From Kaistella soli (GTDB lineage Bacteria > Bacteroidota > Bacteroidia > Flavobacteriales > Weeksellaceae), in the NCBI RefSeq assembly GCF_019038595.1, contig NZ_JAHOPF010000005.1, positions 303,904 to 367,903 on the forward strand: 64,000 nucleotides of DNA. The letters run 5' to 3'. This document shows, piece after piece, positions 45,153 to 54,749 of this stretch. Every line of letters begins with the position of its first letter. The stretch's first letter is position 1. Below the pieces are notes generated by a model that worked only from the letters and a program-made list of their open reading frames with translations, was not told where the DNA came from and did not search any database. A program made the position numbers and the translations under genes.

Positions 45153-45354
45153 TAAATTTAGAACCGTTCTAAAAATTAGATTCCGACTAAATTTGGTTAA
45201 AATTTTATTAAAATTACAAGCTATTCTTAAATAACATTTTTATTTCTTAATTATTTCATTTTTAAATGAAAATCCGGAAATAAAGTTCAGATTATCATAG
45301 ATTTTACTGATAATGTTCATCTTACAGAATCACCGGAAATTCAATTTAAAATCT

Positions 45355-45362
45355 TAAATTTG
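45355..45362 (+). promoter_or_regulatory. -7 promoter element of the hem operon
   Basis: Exact TAAATTTG with 10 bases to the hemA ATG; a leader of only a few bases is predicted. Confidence 0.65.
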
Positions 45363-45372
45363 CCGTTGCTTT

Positions 45373-46647
45373 ATGAACCAGGATAATAACATTCACAAAA
45401 CCGCCAATTTCGCCGTTCTCAGTGTCAGTTTCGAGAAAGCTGACGCCGAAACGAGGGGCAAATTTGCGTTTTTTGACGACAATATTAAACATTTTGTTAA
45501 CGAAATTCATGAGGAGAATTTGGGAGATGCATTTGTGGTGTCCACCTGCAACAGGACTGAGATTTATACAACCTCGCAAAACTACCTTTTAATTGCCGAA
45601 TTATACTGCAAAACCATTGGCGTAAGTCTGACGGAATTCATGCAGTATGTGAATATTCTTAAACATGAAGAAGCGCTGAATCATCTTTTCCGCGTTGCTG
45701 CAGGTTTGGAAAGCCAGATTATCGGAGATTTCGAAATTATAGGGCAGATCAAAAATGCTTACCACCGGTTCAAAAAAGAAAAGAAAAACTCGAATCCTTT
45801 TTTAGAGAGAGCAATAAATTCTGCTATTCAGATTTCTAAAAGAATTAAAAACGAAACAGGCATTTCGAACGGAGCCGCTTCTGTTTCTTATGCAGCAGTT
45901 CATTATATATTGAAAAATCAGACCCAGATTTCTGAGAAAAACATCCTGCTTCTGGGTGTAGGAGAAATCGGGCAGAACACGGTGGAAAATTTGGTAAAAC
46001 ACGTTTATAAACCAAAGGTTAAAGTAGCCAACCGTACTTCTGAAAAAGCAGAGAAAATTGCCGAAAAATATAAAATTCCTCATATCGCCTTCGAAAGTTT
46101 ACAGGAGGAACTTAGCCAAACCGATATTTTAATTGTCGCTACAGGTGCACAGCATCCTATCATCAATAAAAGCCATTTCCCGAACGGAAAGGAAACCTTA
46201 GTCATTGATCTTTCCATCCCTAATAATGTGGAGAGAAATGTGACTGAGAACACCAATGTAAGTTTGGTAGATGTAGATGAACTTTCGCTGCATATCAGCG
46301 AAACCATGCTTCAGCGGCAGAAAGAGATTCCGAAAGCTGAAGGCATCATCAGAGAAATGACGAAAGATTTTATTGAATGGGAGAAAAAAAGAAAACTTGC
46401 TCCCAATATTCATCATTTTAAAGCCGTTCTGAAAAACATGGAACGAAACGAAATGCACAATATCCACAAAAAACATAAATATGTTGATGTGAATGATATG
46501 CAGCTTTCTGATAAACTGATACAGAAAATCACCAACCGTTTTGCAAAGTATATCATTGATAATCCTTTGAAAGCGGAAGAACTCAGCAAGCTGATGCATG
46601 AGATTTTAGTTGAACAGCCCAATAACGAATTCAATGAGAAGCATTAA
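45373..46647 (+). CDS. hemA: Glutamyl-tRNA reductase
   Basis: First committed enzyme of C5-pathway tetrapyrrole synthesis; reduces glutamyl-tRNA to glutamate-1-semialdehyde. 424 residues with the catalytic Cys59 in VSTCNRTEIY, the N-terminal ESQIIGDFEI block, the NADPH-binding LLGVGEIGQN and a C-terminal dimerisation helix. hemL and hemB are not in this window. The last 14 bases overlap hemC, showing translational coupling. Confidence 0.97.
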   Translation: MNQDNNIHKTANFAVLSVSFEKADAETRGKFAFFDDNIKHFVNEIHEENLGDAFVVSTCNRTEIYTTSQNYLLIAELYCKTIGVSLTEFMQYVNILKHEEALNHLFRVAAGLESQIIGDFEIIGQIKNAYHRFKKEKKNSNPFLERAINSAIQISKRIKNETGISNGAASVSYAAVHYILKNQTQISEKNILLLGVGEIGQNTVENLVKHVYKPKVKVANRTSEKAEKIAEKYKIPHIAFESLQEELSQTDILIVATGAQHPIINKSHFPNGKETLVIDLSIPNNVERNVTENTNVSLVDVDELSLHISETMLQRQKEIPKAEGIIREMTKDFIEWEKKRKLAPNIHHFKAVLKNMERNEMHNIHKKHKYVDVNDMQLSDKLIQKITNRFAKYIIDNPLKAEELSKLMHEILVEQPNNEFNEKH

Positions 46648-47548
46648 AATAGGTACCAGAAATTCACCGCTCGCTATGTGGCAGGCAAGGGAAGTTGCAA
46701 GAAACCTGCAGAACAAAAATCTGCTTACAGATATTGTTCCGATCGTTTCTTCAGGAGATAAAAATCTTACCCAGCCTCTTTATACAATGGGAATTACCGG
46801 TGTTTTTACCAAAGACCTTGATGTTGCTTTGCTGAACAAAGAAGTAGACATTGCCGTTCACTCGCTGAAAGATATTCCTACAGAACTTCCCGAAAATGTC
46901 GAAATAATCGCTGTTTTGGAGCGCGATTATCCACAGGACGTACTGGTAAGAAAAAAAGATGCAGCTACACTGGAACTCAAAGACCTTAAAATTGCAACAA
47001 GCAGCCTAAGACGCCGCGCTTTTTGGCTGAAAGAATTTCCGGGAACAGAAATTTCAGATATCCGCGGAAATGTACAGACCAGACTAAAAAAACTCGAGGA
47101 GAATGAATTCGACGCCACGCTGTTTTCTCTCGCCGCTATCGAAAGAATGGGTTTAGACGTTGATTATGAATATCTTCCGATGATGATTTCAGCGCCTGCA
47201 CAAGGTGTTGTAGCAATTTGCGGGAGAAGTGACGATGCTGAAATCAAAGAAATTTTTAAAGACGTCAATCACAGAAATACTCAGATCTGTATTGAAATCG
47301 AAAGAAATTTCCTGAAGGCGTTGGAAGGCGGATGTACCGCTCCGATTGGTGCTTTTGCGGAAATGAATGATCATAACGAAGTTCGTTTTATCGCAAGATT
47401 ATGCTCACTGGACGGAAAAAACTGTATCGAAACCGATGAGATTTTCCAGTGGAACGAAACAGAAAATTTCGGTAAAAAATTAGCCGGAAAAGTATTGGAA
47501 AACGGAGGAAAAGAACTGATGGCAGAGATTAAATCTCAGATTCATTAA
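46634..47548 (+). CDS. hemC: Hydroxymethylbilane synthase (porphobilinogen deaminase)
   Basis: Polymerises four porphobilinogens to hydroxymethylbilane. I place the start at the ATG at 46634 (304 residues), which gives the standard N-terminus IKIGTRNSPLAMWQ; the upstream TTG at 46610 only adds residues read inside hemA. The dipyrromethane cofactor is attached at Cys234 in EGGCTAPIGA. Other motifs: VHSLKDIPT and SSLRRRAF. It overlaps hemA by 14 bases and is followed by hemD after 59. Confidence 0.97.
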   Translation: MRSIKIGTRNSPLAMWQAREVARNLQNKNLLTDIVPIVSSGDKNLTQPLYTMGITGVFTKDLDVALLNKEVDIAVHSLKDIPTELPENVEIIAVLERDYPQDVLVRKKDAATLELKDLKIATSSLRRRAFWLKEFPGTEISDIRGNVQTRLKKLEENEFDATLFSLAAIERMGLDVDYEYLPMMISAPAQGVVAICGRSDDAEIKEIFKDVNHRNTQICIEIERNFLKALEGGCTAPIGAFAEMNDHNEVRFIARLCSLDGKNCIETDEIFQWNETENFGKKLAGKVLENGGKELMAEIKSQIH

Positions 47549-47607
47549 TTATAAAATTTAATTTCAGCCAATTTAGTTTCACTCCTTATATATATTAAGA
47601 ATCCCTC

Positions 47608-48315
47608 ATGAAAATTCTTTTTACAAAAAAATTTGATAAATTAATGATTTCCAAAAAATTAGGAGGTCATTTTTCTTGTGATTTTGTGGAAGTGATTAAA
47701 ATAAATCCGCTGCAGGTGGAGCCTTTTGATCTGAAAGATAAATCTTTAATTTTCAGCAGTGTAAATGCGGTAGAAAGTTTTTTTAATAACGGTTTTAAAC
47801 CGAACGAAAAATTTGTTGAAAGAAATTTTAATAAAATTTATGCTGTTGGATTAATGACCAAAAAAGAATTGAGGAAGCACGGCTTCGGAACTTTCAAGGT
47901 TACAAGACATGCCAAAGAGCTTTCAGAATTTATTATCGATAACAGCGCGAAAGAAAAGTTTCTGCATTTCTGCGGAAATCTTGCACTGAATGTGCTGAAT
48001 AATACATTGCCGCTTCAGAACATTTCCTACACGAAAATACCCGTATACGAGACGAAATTGCTTTATCCGGAGATCAGTGGAGATTATGATGCCGTGTGTT
48101 TTTTTAGCCCAAGCGGAGTCCGTAGTTTTGCCAGGCATAATTCGCTGGATCATCTGCAGATATTTTCCATAGGTGAAACCACGGAAAAAGAGGTGAAAAA
48201 ATTCACAAAAAACCCAATTATTACCAGTAAGGAAAGCAATCTTGAAGATTTGCTGAATTTAATTTCTTCCCAATGTATTGCTAAAGTACATGAAGAACAA
48301 AATAAAAAGTTATGA
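47608..48315 (+). CDS. hemD: Uroporphyrinogen-III synthase
   Basis: Closes hydroxymethylbilane to uroporphyrinogen III with inversion of ring D. 235 residues in two alpha/beta lobes; the family is very divergent, with recognisable fragments [28 protein letters not shown] and [12 protein letters not shown]. Placement between hemC and hemE, with a four-base overlap with hemE, makes the call strong. Confidence 0.92.
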   Translation: MKILFTKKFDKLMISKKLGGHFSCDFVEVIKINPLQVEPFDLKDKSLIFSSVNAVESFFNNGFKPNEKFVERNFNKIYAVGLMTKKELRKHGFGTFKVTRHAKELSEFIIDNSAKEKFLHFCGNLALNVLNNTLPLQNISYTKIPVYETKLLYPEISGDYDAVCFFSPSGVRSFARHNSLDHLQIFSIGETTEKEVKKFTKNPIITSKESNLEDLLNLISSQCIAKVHEEQNKKL

Positions 48316-49340
48316 TTAAAAACGACCTTTATTTAAAGGCATTAAGAGGAGAAACCGTTGAAAGACCGCCGGTTTGGATGATGAGGCAGGCCGGAAGATT
48401 TCTCCCGGAATTCAGGGCACTTCGTGACAAGTATGATTTTTTTACCCGTTGTCAGACACCGGAACTTGCTGCGGAAATTACCATGATGCCGATCCGCCGT
48501 TATCCTTTGGATGCAGCGATTCTTTTTTCCGATATTTTGGTGGTTCCACAGGCAATGGGGATTGATTTCAAGATGAAAGAAAATGTGGGGCCGTGGTTAG
48601 ATCATCCGATCCGAACACTGGAGGAAGTTCAGAATATTCCGGTTCCCGATGTGAATGATACTTTGGGTTACGTTTTTGATGCCATCGAACTTACTTTGCT
48701 GAAACTGGATAATGATATTCCTCTCATCGGTTTTGCAGGTTCTCCGTGGACCATTTTATGCTACTGCGTTGAAGGAAAAGGGTCTAAAACATTTGAAGTG
48801 GCAAAGACCTTCTGCTTTCAGAATCCGGAAGCTGCGCATCTGTTGCTTCAGAAAATTACAGATACCACTATCGCCTATCTTAAAAGGAAAGTAGAGAAGG
48901 GTGTTTCTGCCGTTCAGGTTTTTGATTCGTGGGGCGGAATGCTGTCTCCTGATGATTATAAGGAATTTTCATGGAAGTATATCAACCAGATTGTGGAGGC
49001 TTTAAGTCCGCTGACTCATGTTGTGGTTTTCGGAAAAGGCTGCTGGTTTGCGCTGGAAGAAATGACAATGTCTAAAGCTTCTGCATTGGGAGTTGACTGG
49101 ACCATCCGACCTGAATTTGCGAGAGTTTTAACAAATCATTCGATGACTCTGCAGGGGAATTTCGATCCTACAAGACTGCATTCCACACCGGAAACAATCA
49201 AGAAAATGGTTACCGAAATGATTAACCGTTTCGGGAAAGACCGTTATATCGTTAATCTCGGTCACGGTATTTTGCCGAATATTCCCTTGGAAAATGCCGA
49301 AGCTTTTATCCGAGCAGTGGTTGACTGGAAGCCAAATTAA
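48312..49340 (+). CDS. hemE: Uroporphyrinogen decarboxylase
   Basis: Decarboxylates uroporphyrinogen III to coproporphyrinogen III. 342 residues with the signature [20 protein letters not shown] near the N-terminus, [20 protein letters not shown] and GNFDPTRL. Overlaps hemD by four bases, and a terminator follows. Confidence 0.97.
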   Translation: MIKNDLYLKALRGETVERPPVWMMRQAGRFLPEFRALRDKYDFFTRCQTPELAAEITMMPIRRYPLDAAILFSDILVVPQAMGIDFKMKENVGPWLDHPIRTLEEVQNIPVPDVNDTLGYVFDAIELTLLKLDNDIPLIGFAGSPWTILCYCVEGKGSKTFEVAKTFCFQNPEAAHLLLQKITDTTIAYLKRKVEKGVSAVQVFDSWGGMLSPDDYKEFSWKYINQIVEALSPLTHVVVFGKGCWFALEEMTMSKASALGVDWTIRPEFARVLTNHSMTLQGNFDPTRLHSTPETIKKMVTEMINRFGKDRYIVNLGHGILPNIPLENAEAFIRAVVDWKPN

Positions 49341-49365
49341 TTATACAATTTAAAAATTAAATAAA

Positions 49366-49396
49366 ATGGAAACACAAATCGTGTTTCCTTTTTTAT
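49366..49396. terminator. Bidirectional terminator hemE / GNAT gene
   Basis: GGAAACAC(AAATC)GTGTTTCC hairpin (49368-49388), then a T-run; convergent genes on each side. Confidence 0.85.
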
Positions 49397-49920
49397 TAGT
49401 TTGCATTCTCAATCTCATAATACAGCAATTCCTCCTCATCATTAGGGATACGGACGGTTTTTATATATTTTAAACCCAGTCTTTCGATCAGTTTCTGAGA
49501 TGAAAAATTAGTCTTCGTAGTAATGGCGGAAATTTTCTTTAAGCCAAACTCATTAAAAGCAGTTGCCAAAAGTTTCGAGGCCGACTCAAAACCATAACCC
49601 TGTCCTTCAAATTCAGGAAGAAATGAAAAGCCGATATCATGAACATCCAGTCCGTCGCGTTCGAAAATTCCGACTGCACCTATTTTCATGCTGTCAGATT
49701 TTCTTTCAATAAGGTAGTTCCCGAAACCGATTCTCTCCATTTGCGGAAGAAATTTTCCTACAATATAATTTTCAGCATCTTCAAGGGTACGGATGTTTCG
49801 GTCACCGATAAATTCAATAAATCTTGGCGAATTGTAAAGTTCCAAAATAAGTCCCGCATCATCGGTAGAGATGGGTTTCAGTAATAATCTTTCGGTTTCC
49901 AGATTTTTTATATTTTTCAT
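49396..49920 (-). CDS. GNAT-family N-acetyltransferase
   Basis: A 174-residue GNAT of the RimJ/RimL type: N-terminal ETERLLLKPIS, DIGFSFLPEFEGQGYGFESASKLL containing the acetyl-CoA-binding QGYGFES loop, and a C-terminal strand KTNFSSQKLIERLGL. RimJ/RimL-like proteins acetylate protein N-termini or other amines; the substrate is unknown. Its start codon directly abuts the stop of the DUF1905-type gene, so they form one transcript. Confidence 0.9.
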   Translation of the reverse strand: MKNIKNLETERLLLKPISTDDAGLILELYNSPRFIEFIGDRNIRTLEDAENYIVGKFLPQMERIGFGNYLIERKSDSMKIGAVGIFERDGLDVHDIGFSFLPEFEGQGYGFESASKLLATAFNEFGLKKISAITTKTNFSSQKLIERLGLKYIKTVRIPNDEEELLYYEIENAN

Positions 49921-50397
49921 TTATATTCCTTTTTTTCCTGCGAGAATCATTGCGGTCATCTTCACTTTTCTGTTTTCCCTGGTTTCGGGTTTTTTGGCGT
50001 CCATGATCCAGCGGATATATTCTTTTCGGTGGGTGTAACTCATCGCATCAAACAATTCCTTCACCTTGGGGTTTTCTTTAAAAACAGCCTGCACATCTTC
50101 TGGTATTTCCACAGTTCTTTCTTCTCTGTCTTCCCAGATTTTCACTGAGACTTCTTCCCCAAAGGATTTCCCCAGCTTTTTTCTTACTTCCTGTGTGAGT
50201 CCGAGCATGGGAAAATCACTCTTCATTTTTGCAAGGCTTCCGCGGTATTCCACTTTATTATCGAAAAGGGCTTTGATTTTCACCTGTCCTTTTTTACCAT
50301 AAGTTTCTTCCACGGAGAGAGGAAATTCGAGGTAAGCAGCATTCATTCCGCCGTGCTGTAAAATGATTCCTGTAAATGAAATAGCTTCCTGTGTCAT
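49921..50397 (-). CDS. DUF1905 / YdeI-OmpD-associated family protein
   Basis: 158 residues: a small beta-barrel DUF1905 domain (about 5-95, with FPMLGLTQEVRKKLGKSFGE), then a basic C-terminal YdeI-type helical motif (about 100-150, AMSYTHRKEYIRWIMDAKKPETRENR read in parts). Function unknown; YdeI relatives are linked to envelope or bacteriocin protection. An exact -7 element is upstream. Confidence 0.85.
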   Translation of the reverse strand: MTQEAISFTGIILQHGGMNAAYLEFPLSVEETYGKKGQVKIKALFDNKVEYRGSLAKMKSDFPMLGLTQEVRKKLGKSFGEEVSVKIWEDREERTVEIPEDVQAVFKENPKVKELFDAMSYTHRKEYIRWIMDAKKPETRENRKVKMTAMILAGKKGI

Positions 50398-50416
50398 TTT
50401 TGTTTTTAGCTGAATT

Positions 50417-50424
50417 CAAATTTA
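50417..50424 (-). promoter_or_regulatory. -7 promoter element of the DUF1905-GNAT operon
   Basis: Minus strand TAAATTTG, exact, 19 bases upstream of the ATG. Confidence 0.6.
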
Positions 50425-50471
50425 ATTAAAAATCACGGCATAAAAATGGAATGTTGTTCAAAAAAATTAGC

Positions 50472-50894
50472 ATGAAAAACATTTTGAGAAGCCTTTTCTT
50501 CGTTTTCGGATTATTAATGATGGCGTACTGCGCTCAAACCAATGAAGCTTCACAAAATATCAGCCGTAAATGGATGTTGGTGCAATTTCAGGATTTTAGC
50601 AAAGATTTTTTAATGAAAAAAGGTGTGAATTTAGATTTGAGCACCAAAGACCAATACGGAGCCAATATGGGTTGTAACCGGATGTTTATGAAAGCGGATT
50701 TTAAGCCGGACGGAACGGTGATTTTTTCCCAGGTCGGAAGTACGATGATGTATTGTGAGGACGCGATGAAACTTGAAGATTCATTCGGTAAATCATTACC
50801 GGCGATGACCCGCTATAAAATTGACGGACATTTTTTAACGCTTACTTCAAAAGACGGAAGTACAATGAAATTCGTTGCCGCAGACTGGGATTAA
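50472..50894 (+). CDS. META-domain (HslJ-like) exported protein
   Basis: 140 residues from the ATG at 50472, which starts a signal peptide MKNILRSLFFVFGLLMMAYC; an ATG seven codons upstream (50451) only adds a basic stretch. The mature part is a META domain with the motifs RKWMLVQF, GCNRMFMKADFKPDG and a C-terminal LTLTSKDGSTMKF. Function unknown; related HslJ proteins are linked to heat or drug stress. A lipoprotein is possible (Cys20), although the box is not canonical. Confidence 0.82.
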   Translation: MKNILRSLFFVFGLLMMAYCAQTNEASQNISRKWMLVQFQDFSKDFLMKKGVNLDLSTKDQYGANMGCNRMFMKADFKPDGTVIFSQVGSTMMYCEDAMKLEDSFGKSLPAMTRYKIDGHFLTLTSKDGSTMKFVAADWD

Positions 50895-50915
50895 TTTCTT
50901 TAATATTTAAATTTT

Positions 50916-51185
50916 ATGAACATCAACCCTGAAATTATCGGATTTGTAGCTGGAGGTTTATCTTCGGCGCTTTTTGTTCCGCAAATCATAAAAATTTTTA
51001 AAGAGAAATCGGCGGAGGAAATATCGGTAATTACCTGTATTATCGGGATTGTTAGCAGTGGGCTTTGGCTTTGGTTCGGGATTGAAATCAGTCATATTTC
51101 AATGATCGTCACCAACAGTATTTCAGTGTTTGCGACCATAATTTTGATTGTTCTAAAACTCATTTATAATAAAGAAAAAAACTAA
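50916..51185 (+). CDS. SemiSWEET-type transporter
   Basis: An 89-residue membrane protein with three hydrophobic helices and the PQ-loop motif in GLSSALFVPQIIKIFKEKSAEEIS. This is the size and pattern of bacterial SemiSWEETs, which dimerise to carry sugars by facilitated diffusion. The substrate is unknown. Its stop codon overlaps the hflX promoter element. Confidence 0.88.
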   Translation: MNINPEIIGFVAGGLSSALFVPQIIKIFKEKSAEEISVITCIIGIVSSGLWLWFGIEISHISMIVTNSISVFATIILIVLKLIYNKEKN

Positions 51186-51190
51186 TTTTG
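51183..51190 (+). promoter_or_regulatory. -7 promoter element of hflX
   Basis: Exact TAATTTTG beginning on the stop codon of the SemiSWEET gene, 28 bases before the hflX ATG. Confidence 0.6.
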
Positions 51191-51218
51191 TAAAAATCAG
51201 ATCAGAGAAATAAAATAT

Positions 51219-52448
51219 ATGCTCGATAATAAAGAACATTTGTACGAAAAAGCAGTTTTGGTAGGCGTTATTACCCAAAACCAGGACGAGGAAAAACTTA
51301 TTGAATATATTGATGAGCTGGAGTTTCTTGCCTTAACAGCAGGTGCTACAGTGGTGAAACGTTTTACCCAAAAACTCACCCAGCCGGATTCCAAAACCTT
51401 TATCGGAAGCGGAAAAGCTCAGGAAATAAGAGATTATGTCAAAGAAAACAACATAGGAACTATTATTTTCGATGATGAACTTTCGCCTTCGCAGCTTAAA
51501 AATCTCGAAAGGGAAATTGAAGTGAAAATTCTTGACAGAACCAATCTTATTCTGGATATTTTTGCTCAGCGTGCCCAGACTTCCTATGCAAGAACACAGG
51601 TTGAACTTGCTCAGTATCAGTATCTTTTGCCAAGACTTACCAGGATGTGGACTCACCTTGAAAGACAGAAAGGGGGAATTGGAATGAGAGGTCCGGGGGA
51701 AACTGAAATTGAAACCGACAGAAGGATTATCCGCGACAGGATATCACTCTTAAAAGAAAAACTGAAAACCATCGACCGTCAAATGGCAACGCAGCGTAAC
51801 AACCGCGGAAAGGTGGTACGTGCCGCACTTGTGGGCTATACCAATGTTGGGAAATCTACTTTAATGAATGCCATTTCCAAATCGGAAGTTTTTGCAGAAA
51901 ACAAACTTTTTGCAACTTTGGATACTACGGTGAGAAAAGTGGTGATTGGGAATCTTCCTTTTTTACTCACGGATACGGTTGGTTTTATCAGAAAACTGCC
52001 AACTCAACTGGTTGAAAGTTTTAAATCTACGCTGGATGAAGTGCGGGAAGCCGATTTATTGATTCATGTTGTGGATATTTCCCATGAAAGTTTCGAAGAT
52101 CATATCGATTCTGTGAATCAGATTTTAATGGAAATCAATGCACATCAGAAGCCGATGATCATGGTTTTCAATAAAATTGACGACTTCCGCTACGAGAAAA
52201 AAGAGGAGGATGATCTGACGCCGGAATCGAGAAAAAACATTTCATTGGAAGAGTGGCAGAAAACTTGGATGGCGAAGTCTAAATTTCCGACCGTTTTCAT
52301 TTCGGCTTTAACAAAGGAAAACTTCCCGGAAATGAAGAAAATGATTTACGACGAGGTTTTGAAAATTCATATTTCGAGATTTCCCTACAATGATTTCCTT
52401 TTTGAATATTATGATGATGAAGAATCCGGTGATCAGCCGTCAGAATAA
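51219..52448 (+). CDS. hflX: GTPase HflX
   Basis: Ribosome-splitting GTPase active in stress. 409 residues: the N-terminal HflX domain (with GSGKAQEIRDY and FDDELSPSQLKNLE), the middle coiled-coil and the linker GGIGMRGPGETEIETDRR, then the G domain with GYTNVGKST (about 204-212), DTVGFI and NKID. The C-terminus is acidic. The stop TAA abuts the next ATG at 52449. Confidence 0.96.
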   Translation: MLDNKEHLYEKAVLVGVITQNQDEEKLIEYIDELEFLALTAGATVVKRFTQKLTQPDSKTFIGSGKAQEIRDYVKENNIGTIIFDDELSPSQLKNLEREIEVKILDRTNLILDIFAQRAQTSYARTQVELAQYQYLLPRLTRMWTHLERQKGGIGMRGPGETEIETDRRIIRDRISLLKEKLKTIDRQMATQRNNRGKVVRAALVGYTNVGKSTLMNAISKSEVFAENKLFATLDTTVRKVVIGNLPFLLTDTVGFIRKLPTQLVESFKSTLDEVREADLLIHVVDISHESFEDHIDSVNQILMEINAHQKPMIMVFNKIDDFRYEKKEEDDLTPESRKNISLEEWQKTWMAKSKFPTVFISALTKENFPEMKKMIYDEVLKIHISRFPYNDFLFEYYDDEESGDQPSE

Positions 52449-53168
52449 ATGCCGACACATTCAGAAGAAATAAAAGAAGCTTTACAGTTGCTTTCTGTCC
52501 CGGAAAAAGCAGAGTTTTTTCCGCGGTTTTTCAAGGCTGGAAAAGGCGGGTATGCAGAAGGTGATAAATTTATCGGAGTAACAGTTCCCGATCAGCGGCA
52601 GGTTGCAAAAGAATTTGCGGGAAAAATTTCTCTTGAAGAGCTGCGCAAATTATTGTCCTCTAAAATTCATGAGCACCGCCATTGTGCGCTGTTGATGCTG
52701 GTTTCAAAATTTGAGAAGTCTAAAAGCTTTTCAGAGAAAACTGAAATTGTTCAATTTTATCTGAAAAACAAAAAGTATATCAACAATTGGGATTTGGTAG
52801 ATAATTCCTGTTATAAGATTTTGGGCAGGTTTTGCTTTGAAAATAAGGACGGCAGCATTTTAAGAGATCTTTCCGATGAAGATAATCTCTGGAGCAAAAG
52901 GATGGCGGTAGTTGGCACGATGTATTATGTAAAAAGAGGGGAATTCGGATTAATGAAAGAATTTGCCCTGAAAAACCTTCATTATCCTCATGATTTAATG
53001 CACAAAGCAAACGGCTGGCTTTTAAGAGAAATGGGACAGAAAAACGAAAGTGAACTTCTTGCGTTTTTGAATCTGCACTACAGAAAAATGCCGAGGACTT
53101 CGCTCCGTTACGCCATCGAAAAACTGGACGAAGATGTAAGGCAGGATTATCTAAAAGGTCGGATTTAA
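52449..53168 (+). CDS. DNA alkylation repair protein (AlkD-like)
   Basis: A 239-residue all-helical HEAT-repeat protein of the AlkC/AlkD family, with KFIGVTVPDQRQVAKEF near the N-terminus, the repeat motif NNWDLVDNSCYKILG, and the C-terminal RTSLRYAIEKL. AlkD removes N3- or N7-alkylated bases from DNA. It is joined without a gap to hflX, and its stop overlaps the next ATG by one base. Confidence 0.92.
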   Translation: MPTHSEEIKEALQLLSVPEKAEFFPRFFKAGKGGYAEGDKFIGVTVPDQRQVAKEFAGKISLEELRKLLSSKIHEHRHCALLMLVSKFEKSKSFSEKTEIVQFYLKNKKYINNWDLVDNSCYKILGRFCFENKDGSILRDLSDEDNLWSKRMAVVGTMYYVKRGEFGLMKEFALKNLHYPHDLMHKANGWLLREMGQKNESELLAFLNLHYRKMPRTSLRYAIEKLDEDVRQDYLKGRI

Positions 53169-53506
53169 TGGAAAGCACTTTCTATCTCAGGGAGATTTTT
53201 CATTACTTCCTGCATTTTGTTTTTCCTTTGCTTATTGCTAAGGTTTTCTTTAAGGAAAACTGGCAGAAAGCTTATCTGCTGATGTTGGCAACAATGATTG
53301 TAGATGTTGACCATATTTTGGCGAACCCAGTGTTTGATCCGAACCGAAGCAGTGTAGGTTTTCATATTTTACACCGCTATCCGATGGTGTTGCTGTACTT
53401 TCTGGGAACTGTTTTCCTAAAAGGGAATTACAGAATTATTGCTGTAGGGCTGCTTTTCCATATGATTACCGATTTTCAGGATTATTATCTCTGGAAATTT
53501 TTCTGA
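53168..53506 (+). CDS. DUF6122-family membrane protein
   Basis: A 112-residue protein with three to four hydrophobic segments and several conserved His/Asp pairs (MIVDVDHIL, HILHRYPM, HMITDFQDYY). This resembles small metal-binding membrane proteins that share a pattern with metal-dependent hydrolases (YdjM/LexA-regulated type), but no activity is known. Its ATG overlaps the AlkD-like stop codon by one base. Confidence 0.8.
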   Translation: MESTFYLREIFHYFLHFVFPLLIAKVFFKENWQKAYLLMLATMIVDVDHILANPVFDPNRSSVGFHILHRYPMVLLYFLGTVFLKGNYRIIAVGLLFHMITDFQDYYLWKFF

Positions 53507-53582
53507 TATTTTTCGATAAGATTTATCTAAAACGTTTTCATTTTTGATAGATTTTTTGTATAATTGTGGAAATCTCACTTTT

Positions 53583-54659
53583 ATGAAACTAAAAAATATT
53601 CTAAACTGGACGGTGGTCTTCCCGGTTTTATCGTCGGTATTTTACCTTGGCGGGTTTCTTACTGACACACTTTTCGGAAATATAGCCGGAGCGTTGCTTT
53701 TGTTTGCGACGGTTCTGGCAGCCGTACATCATGCCGAAGTGGTAGCTCACAAAGTAGGCGAACCTTACGGAACCATTATTCTCGCCATCTGTATTACTAT
53801 ACTTGAAGTAGGCCTAATTATTTCCTTTATGCTTTCCGGCGGTGAAGGAGCAATGACGTACGCACGTGATACTGTTTTTGCCGCGGTGATGCTTATTCTC
53901 AACGGTATTCTGGGCATCTGTATCTGGGTTGGGAGCAGAAAATACAAGGAACAGTTATTTATGCGGAGCTCAGCCACAACCTACCTCGTAAGTTTAGTTG
54001 CTATTCTGGTGCTGACGCTTATTTTACCTAATTATACCTCGAGTGTGAGGGGACCGTTTTATACCAATGCTCAATTGGCTTTTGTTTCGCTGGCCTGTTT
54101 GGTTATATATTCTTCATTTCTGATGTTTCAGACGGTTCGTCACCGCAATTATTTTATTGTGGAGGAAGAAGATCACACGACTCATGAAGCAGATCCGCCA
54201 GGCACTGCTAAGACGGTCGCCAGCTTGGTGCTCCTTATTATCTGTCTTGCGGTGGTGATATTTATGGCGAAAGGACTTTCACCGGTTATTGAAGATTTTG
54301 TAGAAAATATTGGTGCGCCGAGAGCTCTGGTTGGGGTTATTATTGCTTCCGTGGTTTTGTTGCCTGAAGGTTTAGCGGCAATACGGGCAGCAAAAAACAA
54401 TCAGATTCAGTCCTCCATTAATTTGGGATTGGGTTCTGCATTGGCAAGTGTCGGATTAACAATTCCGGCAGTTTCTCTGGTGTGTATTGTTTATGATATC
54501 CCCTTCGTTCTGGGACTTGATATGAAATCAATTATCCTTCTCGCGTTGTCCGTATTTACCGTGATGCTTTCACTGAGCAGGGGAAAGACTAATCATCTTT
54601 ACGGTACCGTACTTCTTGTAAATCTGGCCGCGTACATTTTCACGGTTATTGTACCATAA
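53583..54659 (+). CDS. Calcium/proton antiporter (CaCA family, ChaA-like)
   Basis: 358 residues from the ATG at 53583, giving the usual MKLKNILNWT start; a TTG at 53544 would extend into the upstream region. About eleven membrane segments with the two CaCA alpha-repeat motifs VGEPYGTIILAICITILEV and VVLLPEGLAAIRAAKNNQ, each bearing the conserved acidic residue. The closest class is ChaA-type Ca2+(Na+, K+)/H+ antiport; ion choice is uncertain. It is followed by a perfect 15-bp hairpin. Confidence 0.88.
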   Translation: MKLKNILNWTVVFPVLSSVFYLGGFLTDTLFGNIAGALLLFATVLAAVHHAEVVAHKVGEPYGTIILAICITILEVGLIISFMLSGGEGAMTYARDTVFAAVMLILNGILGICIWVGSRKYKEQLFMRSSATTYLVSLVAILVLTLILPNYTSSVRGPFYTNAQLAFVSLACLVIYSSFLMFQTVRHRNYFIVEEEDHTTHEADPPGTAKTVASLVLLIICLAVVIFMAKGLSPVIEDFVENIGAPRALVGVIIASVVLLPEGLAAIRAAKNNQIQSSINLGLGSALASVGLTIPAVSLVCIVYDIPFVLGLDMKSIILLALSVFTVMLSLSRGKTNHLYGTVLLVNLAAYIFTVIVP

Positions 54660-54674
54660 TGAGAGATAAAATAA

Positions 54675-54708
54675 ATGGTGAATTTTCGGTTTTCCGAAAA
54701 TTCACCAT
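54675..54708. terminator. Perfect 15-bp hairpin between convergent genes
   Basis: ATGGTGAATTTTCGG (54675-54689) pairs fully with 54694-54708 around a TTTT loop. No U-tract follows on either strand, so termination is likely but not proven. Confidence 0.55.
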
Positions 54709-54749
54709 TCAATTCCGTAGGGAAATTTAAATTCTACTTAGGATCAAGC